Source: Marinobacter sp. NP-4(2019) (lineage in GTDB: Bacteria; Pseudomonadota; Gammaproteobacteria; Pseudomonadales; Oleiphilaceae). Taken from it: DNA of 64,000 nucleotides. Position numbers and translations under genes: made by a program. The notes under the pieces are model-generated. The model did not search any database and was not told the DNA's origin. It was given only the letters and a program-made list of their open reading frames with translations. This document shows positions 1 through 8,153 of the stretch, piece after piece (within the stretch, counting starts at the first letter, position 1; each line of letters opens with the position of its first letter). The stretch is taken from positions 1,364,001-1,428,000 of the forward strand of contig NZ_CP034142.1 in the NCBI RefSeq assembly GCF_003994855.1. Direction: 5' to 3'.

Positions 1-1279
1 GAATGGCCTTGAGAGAGGCGCCGAAATTACCGGACTTGAGCTGGAGCGGAGATACATTGATGGCAATCGGGTAATGACTGATCCCCTGCGCTTCCCAGGC
101 TTTCAGGAGCTTGCAAGCCTGGTGAATGACCCATTCTCCCAAGGGAACGATAAGCCCGGTCTTTTCCGCAACCGGGATGAATTCGACAGGCGAAACGAAT
201 CGTTTGACACCTCCTTCATCCTCGAGCCAGCGCAGCAGGGCTTCAAAGCCGATAATCTTCCGATCACCGAGATTCCATTTGGGCTGCAGGTAGAGCTCGC
301 ATTCGTTGTGTTCCATTGCCCGGCGCAACCCTTTTTCAAGCCTGATGCTTTTTTCCAGCTGGGTTTGCAGTCTGGCGGTGAAACACTGTAATCGGTTTAT
401 CCCGTGTCGTTTGGCTTCGTAAAGTGCAATATCCGCCTTTTGCATCAGCTTGATCGGTGTCTTCCCGTTCTCTGGGTACAGGGCTATGCCGATACTGGCG
501 GATATATTCAGTTCATGGCCGCGAATTGCGGTTGGCGGGGCAATAGCTTCGAGCAGTTTGTTGGCTACCAGTACGGCGTCTTCATAGGCATGAATTTCGT
601 CGACCAGGATCGTGAATTCATCTCCGCCAATTCTGGCAGCGAAATCTGAATTGCGGATAACTTTGCGTATGCGATCAGCAATCAGGGTAAGCAACAGGTC
701 ACCGGTCGGATGCCCCAGGGAGTCGTTGATTTCCTTGAAACGGTCAAGATCCAGAAAAAGCACCGCCAGTTTGCCGTTCTTACGCTCGGCTCGTGCTAAT
801 GAGGATTCCAGCATTTCCTCGAATAATAGTCGATTTCCCAACCCGGTCAGGGGGTCGCGTTTAGCCAGCCGTTCCAGGTTGATCTCCGCGCGTTTATGCT
901 CCACCGCATGATGAATCGTGCGTTCAAGCAGTGAAGTGGATAATTCATTTTTGGGGATGAAATCGGCCGCTCCCAGATTAATGACTTCATCGTCAATTTG
1001 GCCAGAATCCGCACCAGTCAATACGACCACAGGTTGCGGTATATGTAATAGCGTGGCTTCTTTCAGAAAATCGATGGCCGTGTCTGCACCAAGGAAATAG
1101 TCCAGCAGGAAAATGTCATGGCTGGCTTCGGTAAGGTACTGCTGTGCTTGCTGGAAGCTTTTCACATGGGTGAGTTTAAAACGAAATCGCTGAGACGCCT
1201 GAAGAAGACTTTCCAGAATGATGAAGTCGGCGTGGTCATCCTCAATAACGACAACGTTGAACTCATTGTTCGTTGACAT
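1..1279 (-). CDS. Response regulator with GGDEF and EAL domains (3' end outside window)
   Basis: The protein is read from an ATG at 1279 and stays open to base 1, so about 426 residues of the N-terminal part are visible. A receiver domain comes first (about 1-125), with an acidic pocket IEDD and the phospho-accepting Asp60 in LLDYFLG. A GGDEF domain follows with an intact GGDEF motif at 218-222 and an RNSD inhibitory site exactly five residues upstream, so it looks catalytically competent and product-inhibited. An EAL domain begins near residue 320 and shows FEALLRW; its catalytic end is outside the window. Role: phosphorylation-controlled making or breaking of cyclic di-GMP. The start overlaps the upstream receiver gene by 17 bases, so the two are probably translationally coupled and share the histidine kinase above them. 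Confidence 0.93.
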   Translation of the reverse strand, partial: MSTNNEFNVVVIEDDHADFIILESLLQASQRFRFKLTHVKSFQQAQQYLTEASHDIFLLDYFLGADTAIDFLKEATLLHIPQPVVVLTGADSGQIDDEVINLGAADFIPKNELSTSLLERTIHHAVEHKRAEINLERLAKRDPLTGLGNRLLFEEMLESSLARAERKNGKLAVLFLDLDRFKEINDSLGHPTGDLLLTLIADRIRKVIRNSDFAARIGGDEFTILVDEIHAYEDAVLVANKLLEAIAPPTAIRGHELNISASIGIALYPENGKTPIKLMQKADIALYEAKRHGINRLQCFTARLQTQLEKSIRLEKGLRRAMEHNECELYLQPKWNLGDRKIIGFEALLRWLEDEGGVKRFVSPVEFIPVAEKTGLIVPLGEWVIHQACKLLKAWEAQGISHYPIAINVSPLQLKSGNFGASLKAI

Positions 1280-1706
1280 CAGGCAACTCCACGATGGAAC
1301 ACCAGTAACTGTTGAAGATTTTTATCTGGCCAACCAGTTTTTCAAAGTCGACAGGCTTCGTTATAAAAGAGTTTGCGCCCAGGTCGTAGCTTCTGAAAAC
1401 TTCCTCTTCCCGGTTCGAGGTTGTCAGAACGATGATCGGAATATGTTTTAATTCCGGGTCGTTCTTGATTTCTATCAGACAATCACGGCCGTCCTTTTTA
1501 GGCATATTCAGATCAAGCAGGATGAGGTCCGGAAATGGATGCTCTTCCGTATTATAGGGAGGGTGCCGGTTCAAATACTTAAGAAGCTCCTCTCCATTTT
1601 CTACAAAATACAGGGGGTTGATGGATTTGCTTTCCAGGAATGCTTCTTGGGTGAGCATGCGATCAAGAGGATCATCATCGGCCATTAAAATCGTGATGGG
1701 TTTCAT
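1263..1706 (-). CDS. Stand-alone CheY-like receiver (Rcp1 type)
   Basis: This 147-residue protein is one receiver domain without an output domain. Visible are the acidic triad DDD at 10-12, the phospho-acceptor Asp65 in LLDLNMPKKDG, and the conserved lysine in FITKP. The long loop between helix 2 and strand 3 (YNTEEHPFPD) is typical of Rcp1-type response regulators, which usually sit beside phytochromes or other sensor kinases. It starts with ATG four bases inside the kinase reading frame and overlaps the next gene, so the operon order is kinase, receiver, receiver-GGDEF-EAL. It may shuttle phosphate from the kinase or compete for it. The partner is inferred from position only. Confidence 0.93.
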   Translation of the reverse strand: MKPITILMADDDPLDRMLTQEAFLESKSINPLYFVENGEELLKYLNRHPPYNTEEHPFPDLILLDLNMPKKDGRDCLIEIKNDPELKHIPIIVLTTSNREEEVFRSYDLGANSFITKPVDFEKLVGQIKIFNSYWCSIVELPDVNEQ

Positions 1707-2986
1707 GCGGAAAATATCCCCATGTTATGGATGGGCAGATCAATCCGGAACGTTGAGCCTTCCCCAAGCATACTCGTGGCAGTAATCTGACCACCATGCC
1801 GCTCAATGATTTTTTTGCAGATGGCCAGCCCCATACCGGTGCCCTCATACTCGTCACGTCCGTGAAGACGTTTGAAAACTTCGAATATCTGGTCTTTGTA
1901 CTGTGGGTCAAAACCAATACCGTTATCCGTAACGGTTAATCGATAGAGATCATCGGCAACCTGGCCCCCGGTAATCCGGATAACGGGAGGTGTGTCAGGT
2001 GACCGGTATTTCAAGGCATTGCCAATCAGATTCTGTACCACTTGCCTGAGTTGGGAGCGATTTCCCTGCACGGAACCCTGAATGTCCTTTTCGATGCTGG
2101 CACCGCTTTCATCGATTCGAAGTTGAAGGTCCCTTTCGGCCTCGTCAGCCAGCTCGGCAAAGGAGACATTCTCGAAGTCACGGCTCTGGGTTGTGACCCG
2201 GCTATACTCCAGGAGGCTATTGATCAGGGCTTCCATTCGCTCTGCCGCGTCGCGAATGTAATGGACAAACTGTTGTCCTTTTTCATCGAAACTTCCGTAG
2301 CGTCCGGAGGACAGAAGTTGTGTAAAAGACATCAGTTTCCTCAGCGGCTCCCGCAGATCGTGAGAGGCGATGAAGGCAAACTGCTCGAGATCCTCGTTTG
2401 ATCGTTCGAGTGCAAGGGATTTGGCTTTCTCTTTCTCTTCTGCCGCCCTGCGATAGGCTATCTCCGTCTCCAGTTGTTTCTTTGCTTCCAGTAACTCCTT
2501 TACATGGTTCTGCAGTTCATTTCGGGCAGATCGGAGGTTGCTTTCCGACGCTTTTCGTAACTCGATCTCGGACTGTAAATCAGTGTTGGCTTTCTGGAGT
2601 TCCATTGGCCGGGGCAGGGCGAGCGCCTTGGGAATCAGCGGCCATATCAGTGCCGCGGTGAGGATCGACACAATGGCGGTAATCGCTTTTACGGTACCTG
2701 ACAGATAATAGTCACCATTCCATATATTCCACACGGCCAGCAGGTGGGTGGTGCCACAGGCAAAGATGAACATGGCAAACAAAACGAACATCCACTGATA
2801 TTCAAGATCTTTCCGCTTGAGCATCAGTACGTAGAGGGCAACGGGGATCGTGAAATAGGCTGCGGCTATCAGAACGTCAGAGGCAGAGTGTAGAAGAACA
2901 AGGTCCTGGCGCCACAAATAGCAGTGACCGTGCCCCATAAAGTTGACGTCGAACCACTCATTCAGACCGTTGGCGTGATCGTTCAC
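1703..2986 (-). CDS. Membrane histidine kinase with ethylene-receptor-like N-terminal domain
   Basis: This is a 427-residue kinase starting at GTG 2986 with AAGGAG seven bases upstream. Residues 30-125 hold three membrane helices matching the ethylene-binding domain of plant ETR1 without gaps at an offset of 12. The ETR1 copper/ethylene residues Asp25, Tyr32, Ile35, Pro36, Ile62, Cys65 and His69 correspond to Asp37, Tyr44, Ile47, Pro48, Ile74, Cys77 and His81 here. The MGHGHCYLW segment before them is typical of bacterial members. A coiled coil (about 130-200), a HisKA domain (His209 in FIASHDLREP) and an HATPase domain (N box near NLIGNALKYR, DNGIGFD, GMGLAI) follow, with no GAF or PAS domain between. 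Copper and ligand binding are inferred from residue conservation, not shown. Confidence 0.92.
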   Translation of the reverse strand: MNDHANGLNEWFDVNFMGHGHCYLWRQDLVLLHSASDVLIAAAYFTIPVALYVLMLKRKDLEYQWMFVLFAMFIFACGTTHLLAVWNIWNGDYYLSGTVKAITAIVSILTAALIWPLIPKALALPRPMELQKANTDLQSEIELRKASESNLRSARNELQNHVKELLEAKKQLETEIAYRRAAEEKEKAKSLALERSNEDLEQFAFIASHDLREPLRKLMSFTQLLSSGRYGSFDEKGQQFVHYIRDAAERMEALINSLLEYSRVTTQSRDFENVSFAELADEAERDLQLRIDESGASIEKDIQGSVQGNRSQLRQVVQNLIGNALKYRSPDTPPVIRITGGQVADDLYRLTVTDNGIGFDPQYKDQIFEVFKRLHGRDEYEGTGMGLAICKKIIERHGGQITATSMLGEGSTFRIDLPIHNMGIFSA

Positions 2987-3117
2987 TGGTGGCTCCTTTT
3001 ATTGTATCCACTTTTACACAGCCGTCCATCTTGATGCCCGATATACGGCAGGATGCTTGTAGTTAGATCATACCCCTATAGTCTAGTATCGGTTATTGAT
3101 TTAATCTTTGTGTCGTT

Positions 3118-4023
3118 TCAGCGTTTGATGCTGCGCTGTCTTTGTTTGCCGCCTTTCTGTCGTTTACCGGCCCTGGGCTTCTCTTTGCTTCCCGGAGTTT
3201 TAGGTTTGTTGGGCTTGGCGGGAGCGCGGGCGTTTTTTGCGGGGCGTTTGGAGGGCAGAGTGGTCTTGCGCTTCGTTGCCTGAGGTGTGGAGGGGGCTTC
3301 CGATGTTGAATCCCGGATCGCATCAAACAACTCCGCCAGTTCTTTCTGGGTCAAATCCCGCCACTGACCCACGGCAAGTCCTTTAAGGCTGACATTCATG
3401 ATGCGAATGCGTTCAAGCTTGGTGACTTCGTAGCCGAAGTGCTCACACATCCGGCGGATCTGCCGGTTCAACCCCTGGACCAGAGTGATGCGAAAGACAA
3501 AGCGGGATTCCTGAGTCACCTTGCACTTTTTCGTCACGGTGCCGAGTATTGGTACGCCGCCAGCCATGCGCTGGATGAATTCCCTGGTAATGGGTTTGTC
3601 GACGGTGACCAGATATTCCTTTTCGTGATTGTTTCCCGCCCGCAGTATCTTGTTGACCAGATCCCCATTGCTGGTCATGAAGATCAGGCCCTGGGAATCC
3701 TTGTCCAGTCGTCCGATGGGAAAGATCCTTTCGCTGTGGCCAACGAACCTCTGGATGTTGTGTTTTTCAGCACTGTCGGTGGTACTGACGATCCCGACCG
3801 GCTTGTTCAGGGCGATGAAAACCAGGTCTTCCTCCGACCGCGGCTCGATGATCTGTCCGTTTACCTTGACCGTATCTCCCGGTAGTACCTGATCTCCCAC
3901 CGTTGCTCGCCTGCCATTGATTTGGACATTGCCCTGTTCAATGTAACGGTCAGCCTCGCGGCGCGAACACAGGCCGCTTTCGCTGATGTATTTGTTGAGG
4001 CGGGTGGTGGTTCCGGAGGTCAT
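3118..4023 (-). CDS. rluF: 23S rRNA pseudouridine(2604) synthase RluF
   Basis: The enzyme converts uridine to pseudouridine in 23S rRNA (position 2604 in E. coli) and, in E. coli, also modifies tRNA-Tyr. An S4 RNA-binding domain is at the N terminus (LNKYISESGLCSRREAD), followed by the RsuA/RluF catalytic domain with the aspartate motif IGRLDKDSQGL and the RluF-like stretches AGNNHEKEYLVTVDKP and VQGLNRQIRRMCEHFG. The C terminus (about 60 residues) is a Lys/Arg/Pro-rich tail of low complexity, as in other RluF proteins. ATG 4023 is chosen because translation from it begins directly with the S4 domain; an in-frame upstream extension to 4113 has no conserved sequence. It appears monocistronic. 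Confidence 0.95.
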   Translation of the reverse strand: MTSGTTTRLNKYISESGLCSRREADRYIEQGNVQINGRRATVGDQVLPGDTVKVNGQIIEPRSEEDLVFIALNKPVGIVSTTDSAEKHNIQRFVGHSERIFPIGRLDKDSQGLIFMTSNGDLVNKILRAGNNHEKEYLVTVDKPITREFIQRMAGGVPILGTVTKKCKVTQESRFVFRITLVQGLNRQIRRMCEHFGYEVTKLERIRIMNVSLKGLAVGQWRDLTQKELAELFDAIRDSTSEAPSTPQATKRKTTLPSKRPAKNARAPAKPNKPKTPGSKEKPRAGKRQKGGKQRQRSIKR

Positions 4024-4184
4024 GGGTGTCCTGTGATAGATCCGTTTATTATCGGGGCCGGTTTCGTTGGGTGCATGATAACAGGGTGACCTGAATGCGC
4101 CAGTGACGGGCACCGTGGACCGGGATGTTATAAATGGTCAAATGTCCTGAATTTGTGGGATATTTCATGGTTAAGCAGGTACTA

Positions 4185-4196
4185 TATGTATACATA
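4185..4196. promoter_or_regulatory. 12-bp perfect palindrome in the leader of the diguanylate cyclase gene
   Basis: TATGTATACATA reads the same on both strands and lies 34 bases before the ATG at 4230 in an AT-rich stretch. It could be a repressor site or part of a promoter. No matching regulator was recognised, and palindromes of this length can occur by chance in AT-rich DNA. Confidence 0.3.
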
Positions 4197-4229
4197 ACAT
4201 CAATAGTCCCCAAGGGTGTCTTCCCAACT

Positions 4230-5153
4230 ATGCCCGTCCAGGAAAACGCCAACATGCTCGTTACGACTTCTCAGGGTTTGTTGCCGTTTATTGAATCCTT
4301 GCCTGATGCCGTTATTATTGCCAACCCAGACCATAAGATCGTACTGGTTAACTCCCGCGCCGGGGAAATGTTCGGGTACCCAGTGGATGCTCTGCAAGGT
4401 TCTGACCTGAAAATGCTCATTCCGGAGCACCACCAGGATGCGCATAAAAGGAATGTAAAGGGTTATTTCAGGGGGCCCCACGCCCGACCGATGGGGGCAG
4501 GTAAGCGATTTTCCGGGCTGCATGCCGATGGCACAGAGGTGCCGGTCGATATCATGATCAACGCGATCGTGTTGGACGGAGCCCGGGTGGCCATGGCCCT
4601 GGTCAGGGATGTCACCTACCAGCGGGAGCTGGAAGAGCGGCTGACCCTGGAGTCCCTGACCGATGAGTTGACAGGTTTCTATAACAGAAAGCATTTCAAG
4701 GCCCAGCTAAAGGCCCAGTTCTCTGCATTTGTCCGTTCTGGTATGCCTGCTTCTGTCGTGATGTTTGATTTTGATAACTTCAAGGTTATCAACGATCAGT
4801 ATGGCCATGCGGGCGGAGACAAAGTGCTGGTGGATACCGGTAAGCTGATTCTTGAAGAACTCCGACCGTTGGATGTGGCGTGTCGCGTGGGTGGCGAGGA
4901 ATTCGCGATTATCCTGCCGAATACAAAGCTGCAGGATGCGGTTACCTTTGCCGAGCGAATTCGCCGGTGCATAGAAAATGTGGAGTTCAGGCTGGATGGT
5001 GCTGCTTTCCACGCCACCATTACCGTGGGGGTGGCCTCCTTTACATCAACAGACAAATCGTACGATTCACTGATGAAAAGGGCTGACAACGCCCTCTATG
5101 CCGGCAAAGCTGCCGGGCGCAATTGTGTTATCTCGCAGGATTCATTAACGTAA
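4230..5153 (+). CDS. PAS-GGDEF diguanylate cyclase
   Basis: This soluble 307-residue protein has a PAS domain (about 15-125; NSRAGEMFGYPVDAL and GLHADGTEVPVDI are typical) followed by a GGDEF domain. The active site is GGEEF at 221-225, with an intact RPLD inhibitory site at 212-215, so it is predicted to make cyclic di-GMP with product inhibition. No membrane segment is seen. ATG 4230 is preferred; the frame stays open to 4134, but the extra 32 residues look like translated leader. It is separated from rluF by a divergent gap and from arfB by about 55 bases. The PAS ligand cannot be named from sequence. Confidence 0.92.
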   Translation: MPVQENANMLVTTSQGLLPFIESLPDAVIIANPDHKIVLVNSRAGEMFGYPVDALQGSDLKMLIPEHHQDAHKRNVKGYFRGPHARPMGAGKRFSGLHADGTEVPVDIMINAIVLDGARVAMALVRDVTYQRELEERLTLESLTDELTGFYNRKHFKAQLKAQFSAFVRSGMPASVVMFDFDNFKVINDQYGHAGGDKVLVDTGKLILEELRPLDVACRVGGEEFAIILPNTKLQDAVTFAERIRRCIENVEFRLDGAAFHATITVGVASFTSTDKSYDSLMKRADNALYAGKAAGRNCVISQDSLT

Positions 5154-5208
5154 GGCTCATTTGGATGGCTAGGCCGGATGCAACGGCCATCAACCTTTGA
5201 GCTGAACT

Positions 5209-5622
5209 ATGTTAAAAGTTTCCAACTCCGTTGAACTGGCTGACTGGGAAATCGAGATCACCCAGATCCGCGCTCAGGGCGCTGGCGGCCAGAATGTGAA
5301 CAAGGTGGCGTCGGCGGTACATCTCCGTTTTGATATTCTCCATTCCACCCTGCCGCCGTTCTATAAGCAACGGTTGATGGCATTGTCCGATCAGCGCATC
5401 AGTAAAGACGGCATTGTCGTTATCAAGGCGCAGTCGTTCCGTACCCTGGAGCTCAACAAGGAAGACGCGCTGGAGCGCCTGAAAGAGCTGATCCAGGAGG
5501 CGGTGAAGCAGCAGAAAGCCCGGCGCCCCACGCGACCCACGAAATCCTCCCAGCGCCGCCGTGTTGACAGTAAAACCCGGAAAGGAAAAACCAAGGCACT
5601 CAGGGGCAAAGTAGATATCTGA
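5209..5622 (+). CDS. arfB: Alternative ribosome-rescue peptidyl-tRNA hydrolase ArfB
   Basis: ArfB (YaeJ) releases nascent chains from ribosomes stalled without a stop codon. The 137-residue length matches the family. The catalytic loop appears as RAQGAGGQNVNKVAS, containing the GGQ motif, and IVVIKAQSFRT follows as in class I release-factor-like proteins. The basic C-terminal tail (KQQKARRPTRPTKSSQRRR to LRGKVDI) matches the segment that enters the empty mRNA channel in E. coli ArfB. It may be cotranscribed with the fetA-like gene 35 bases downstream. Confidence 0.95.
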   Translation: MLKVSNSVELADWEIEITQIRAQGAGGQNVNKVASAVHLRFDILHSTLPPFYKQRLMALSDQRISKDGIVVIKAQSFRTLELNKEDALERLKELIQEAVKQQKARRPTRPTKSSQRRRVDSKTRKGKTKALRGKVDI

Positions 5623-5657
5623 CGTCTGGTTTTCCGACATGTAAGGATGCCCTGTTC

Positions 5658-6269
5658 ATGCCCGATCTTCGGCTCGAAGATTTGTCCATTGGTTCTCTGG
5701 AGAATGTCTCCTTAACGGTGCAGGCCGGCGAGGTCGTGTGTCTGTCTGGTCGTTCCGGCAGTGGCAAGAGCCGCCTGCTGAGGGCGGTGGCGGATCTGGA
5801 CGCTCATGGCGGTTCCGTCTGTCTGGGGGATACCAGACAGAGTGCTGTTCCTGGTCACCAATGGCGGCGTCAGGTGGTGATGGTTCCAGCAGAAAGCCAG
5901 TGGTGGGCCGAACGGGTGGGTGATCACTTTCCTCTAGTCGACAGTGTGAATGGGAATGATTCTCTGCCGGTCACGGATCTGGGGCTTGAGGCAGGCGTGA
6001 TGGATTGGTCAGTGAGTCGTTTATCCTCTGGCGAGAAGCAGCGCTTGGCGCTGCTGAGGGCGATGGCCATGAACCCGTCGGCACTGCTTCTGGACGAGCC
6101 GACGGCGAATCTGGATGCCGATTCGGTCGCATTGACGGAACACTGGTTGAAGCGGGAAATCAGCCAGCGCCAGTTGCCCGTACTCTGGGTTGCCCATGAT
6201 CGGGATCAGATTCGGCGGGTTGCCAGCCGTCATTTCACGATTCACGGCCTTACGCTGGAGGCATGCTGA
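5658..6269 (+). CDS. ABC transporter ATP-binding protein (FetA/YbbL-like)
   Basis: This 203-residue nucleotide-binding subunit has Walker A GRSGSGKS, signature LSSGEKQRL, Walker B ALLLDEPTANLD and the H-loop VAHDRD. Its short length and pairing with a FetB-like membrane gene identify the FetAB (YbbLM) family, which in E. coli helps export iron and limits oxidative stress. The stop codon overlaps the start of the membrane gene, so the two are coupled. That membrane gene is frameshifted in this sequence, which may leave this subunit without a partner. The substrate is inferred from the family. Confidence 0.88.
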   Translation: MPDLRLEDLSIGSLENVSLTVQAGEVVCLSGRSGSGKSRLLRAVADLDAHGGSVCLGDTRQSAVPGHQWRRQVVMVPAESQWWAERVGDHFPLVDSVNGNDSLPVTDLGLEAGVMDWSVSRLSSGEKQRLALLRAMAMNPSALLLDEPTANLDADSVALTEHWLKREISQRQLPVLWVAHDRDQIRRVASRHFTIHGLTLEAC

Positions 6270-7062
6270 TGGATGTCATTGACCTGGCGTGGTGGAAGCT
6301 GGCAATGGCGGCCGGAATGATCGTGCTGCTGTCGATCTTTACCCTCATTGGTCGTCTGGGCGTTACTAAAAGCCTGTTAATTGCCAGCCTCCGTACCGGC
6401 ATCCAGCTGGCATTGATTGGCCTGGTCCTGGAAGCTCTGTTTGCGTCTTCCGGGCTCCACTGGATTGCTCTTATGGCTCTGGTGATGTTGCTGGTTGCCG
6501 GCAGGGAAGTCATGGCCCGGCAGCAACACCGGCTGACGGGGGCTGGGCCTTTGGTATTGGCACTGGTGCCATGTTTCTGTCTTCGTTTACTGTGACGGTT
6601 CTAACCCTGACCGTGGTAATCGGACCAAATCCCTGGTACGCCCCCCAATACGCGATTCCACTTCTGGGTATGATGCTGGGCAACACCATGACCGGTGTTG
6701 CCCTGAGTCTGGACCGTTTAACGGAAGCGGTCTGGCGCCAGCGTGCGGTGATTGAGAATCGCCTGATGCTCGGGCAGACCTGGCAGGAGGCAGTAGGGGG
6801 TATCCGTCGGGATGCCATGCGCAGCGGCATGATGCCTTCAATCAACGCAATGGCAGCCGCAGGCATTGTCAGTCTGCCCGGGATGATGACGGGGCAAATC
6901 CTGGCAGGCAGTCCACCGGCGGTGGCGGTCAAATATCAGATCCTGGTGATGCTCACCATTACCGTTGGCACCGGTTTCGGGACCTTGATGGCGGTGGCAT
7001 GGGGCAGTCGCCGTCTGTTTGATGAACGGGAACGCCTGCGCCTTGATCGGTTGTCGGGATAA
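6269..7062 (+). pseudogene. FetB/YbbM-like ABC permease, frameshifted in a G run
   Basis: Two reading frames together make one FetB-like membrane protein of about 264 residues. The first runs from ATG 6269 (GGAG eight bases upstream) to a stop at 6595. The second carries the rest, through SLPGMMTGQILAG, to 7062. Similarity switches frames at the GGGGG run at 6538-6542. One extra G would restore ...HRLTGGWAFGIGTGAMF... and an intact protein of normal family length. As written the gene is broken after about 90 residues. Explanations are a real mutation, a phase-variable tract or a homopolymer base-calling error. Both halves otherwise look well conserved, which argues against an old pseudogene. 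Confidence 0.82.
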
Positions 7063-7094
7063 ACTGCCGGTTCATTCCGCTTCGCCGTCGATAG

Positions 7095-7109
7095 TGTTAT
7101 AGTATAACA
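7095..7109. promoter_or_regulatory. Zur-type operator
   Basis: TGTTATA-G-TATAACA is a perfect inverted repeat 33 bases before the COG0523 GTPase start. It matches the core of the gammaproteobacterial Zur box (GTTATAnTATAAC). A possible -10 element, TATAGT at 7098-7103, lies inside it, so binding would block transcription when zinc is plentiful. Confidence 0.82.
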
Positions 7110-7142
7110 ATAACCCTCACGACGTCCCCTGCGAGCCGCACC

Positions 7143-8153
7143 ATGAAGACACCAATCCCCACCAACCTGATCCTCGGCTTTCTGGGGGTCGGTAAAACCA
7201 CCGCCATACTCGATTTGCTGAATAATCGGCCGGAAGGGGAAGTCTGGGCCGTTCTGGTCAATGAATTTGGTGAGGTTGGCATTGATGGCGCCCTGCTGGA
7301 AACCGAAGGGGCCTTTGTCCGCGAAATTCCCGGTGGCTGCATGTGTTGCGTGGCCGGGTTGCCCATGCAGATTGGTCTCAATCAACTGATCCACAAGGCC
7401 CGGCCGGACCGCCTGCTGATTGAGCCCACCGGCCTGGGGCATCCGTCGCAGATCATCGACACCCTGACCAGCGAACACTATCAGGATGTCCTTGCCCTTG
7501 GGCCGGTGATCGGGTTGGTGGACCCGCGGCGTCTGGATGAGCCCCGGGTGGTGGAGAATGTGCAGTTTCGCGATCAGGTGGCGGCAGCCGATATCCTGGT
7601 GGCTAACAAGGTCGACACCTGCTCACCAGAGCAGCTGTCTGCTTTCGATCGCTGGGCAGCGGCGCTGAAACCCGCCAAGCGGGCAATCCGCCACACCAGT
7701 TTTGGGCGTCTGGCGCCGGAGTGGCTTGACGGCAATACCGACCTGCCAGAGGTGACGGAGCCACAGGCTCACCATCATCACGATCACCGGACCAAGTCTG
7801 ACCCTGCTGCGTCGATTACCGATGAGCCCTGGCAACGGGTGAGTAATGAGGGACAAGGTTATTTCAGTGTCGGCTGGCGGATTCATCCGGACCTGGTGCT
7901 GGATGAGAACGGCCTTCTGGCGCTGGCATTCGATGACCGACTGTCACGCTGCAAGGCGGTGGTCCACTGCACCGATGGTTGGCGTGCGGTGAATATGGCG
8001 GACGGCGCTCTTTCCGTGGTTGAAACCGAGGCCAGGGAGATGTCGCGGATCGAGATCATTGCCCCCCGGGCGTTGGATGCCGATGAGTTCGATCAGCTAC
8101 TGAGAGCGGCGAGTTCGGGTCCCCGGGATATTCGGGGACCCGGTTTCGTCTAG
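7143..8153 (+). CDS. COG0523 G3E GTPase, candidate zinc metallochaperone
   Basis: This 336-residue CobW/YjiA/ZNG1-family protein has Walker A GFLGVGKT (12-19), the metal-binding CxCC motif (Cys66, Cys68, Cys69 in GGCMCCV), the guanine-specificity motif NKVD (155-158) and a C-terminal CobW_C domain. A histidine-rich linker (AHHHHDHR, about 209-216) could hold extra zinc. COG0523 proteins hand metal to client enzymes during zinc shortage, and the Zur-type palindrome just upstream supports a zinc role over cobalamin or nitrile hydratase roles. Its stop codon overlaps by four bases the stop of the convergent gene. Clients cannot be identified here. Confidence 0.9.
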   Translation: MKTPIPTNLILGFLGVGKTTAILDLLNNRPEGEVWAVLVNEFGEVGIDGALLETEGAFVREIPGGCMCCVAGLPMQIGLNQLIHKARPDRLLIEPTGLGHPSQIIDTLTSEHYQDVLALGPVIGLVDPRRLDEPRVVENVQFRDQVAAADILVANKVDTCSPEQLSAFDRWAAALKPAKRAIRHTSFGRLAPEWLDGNTDLPEVTEPQAHHHHDHRTKSDPAASITDEPWQRVSNEGQGYFSVGWRIHPDLVLDENGLLALAFDDRLSRCKAVVHCTDGWRAVNMADGALSVVETEAREMSRIEIIAPRALDADEFDQLLRAASSGPRDIRGPGFV

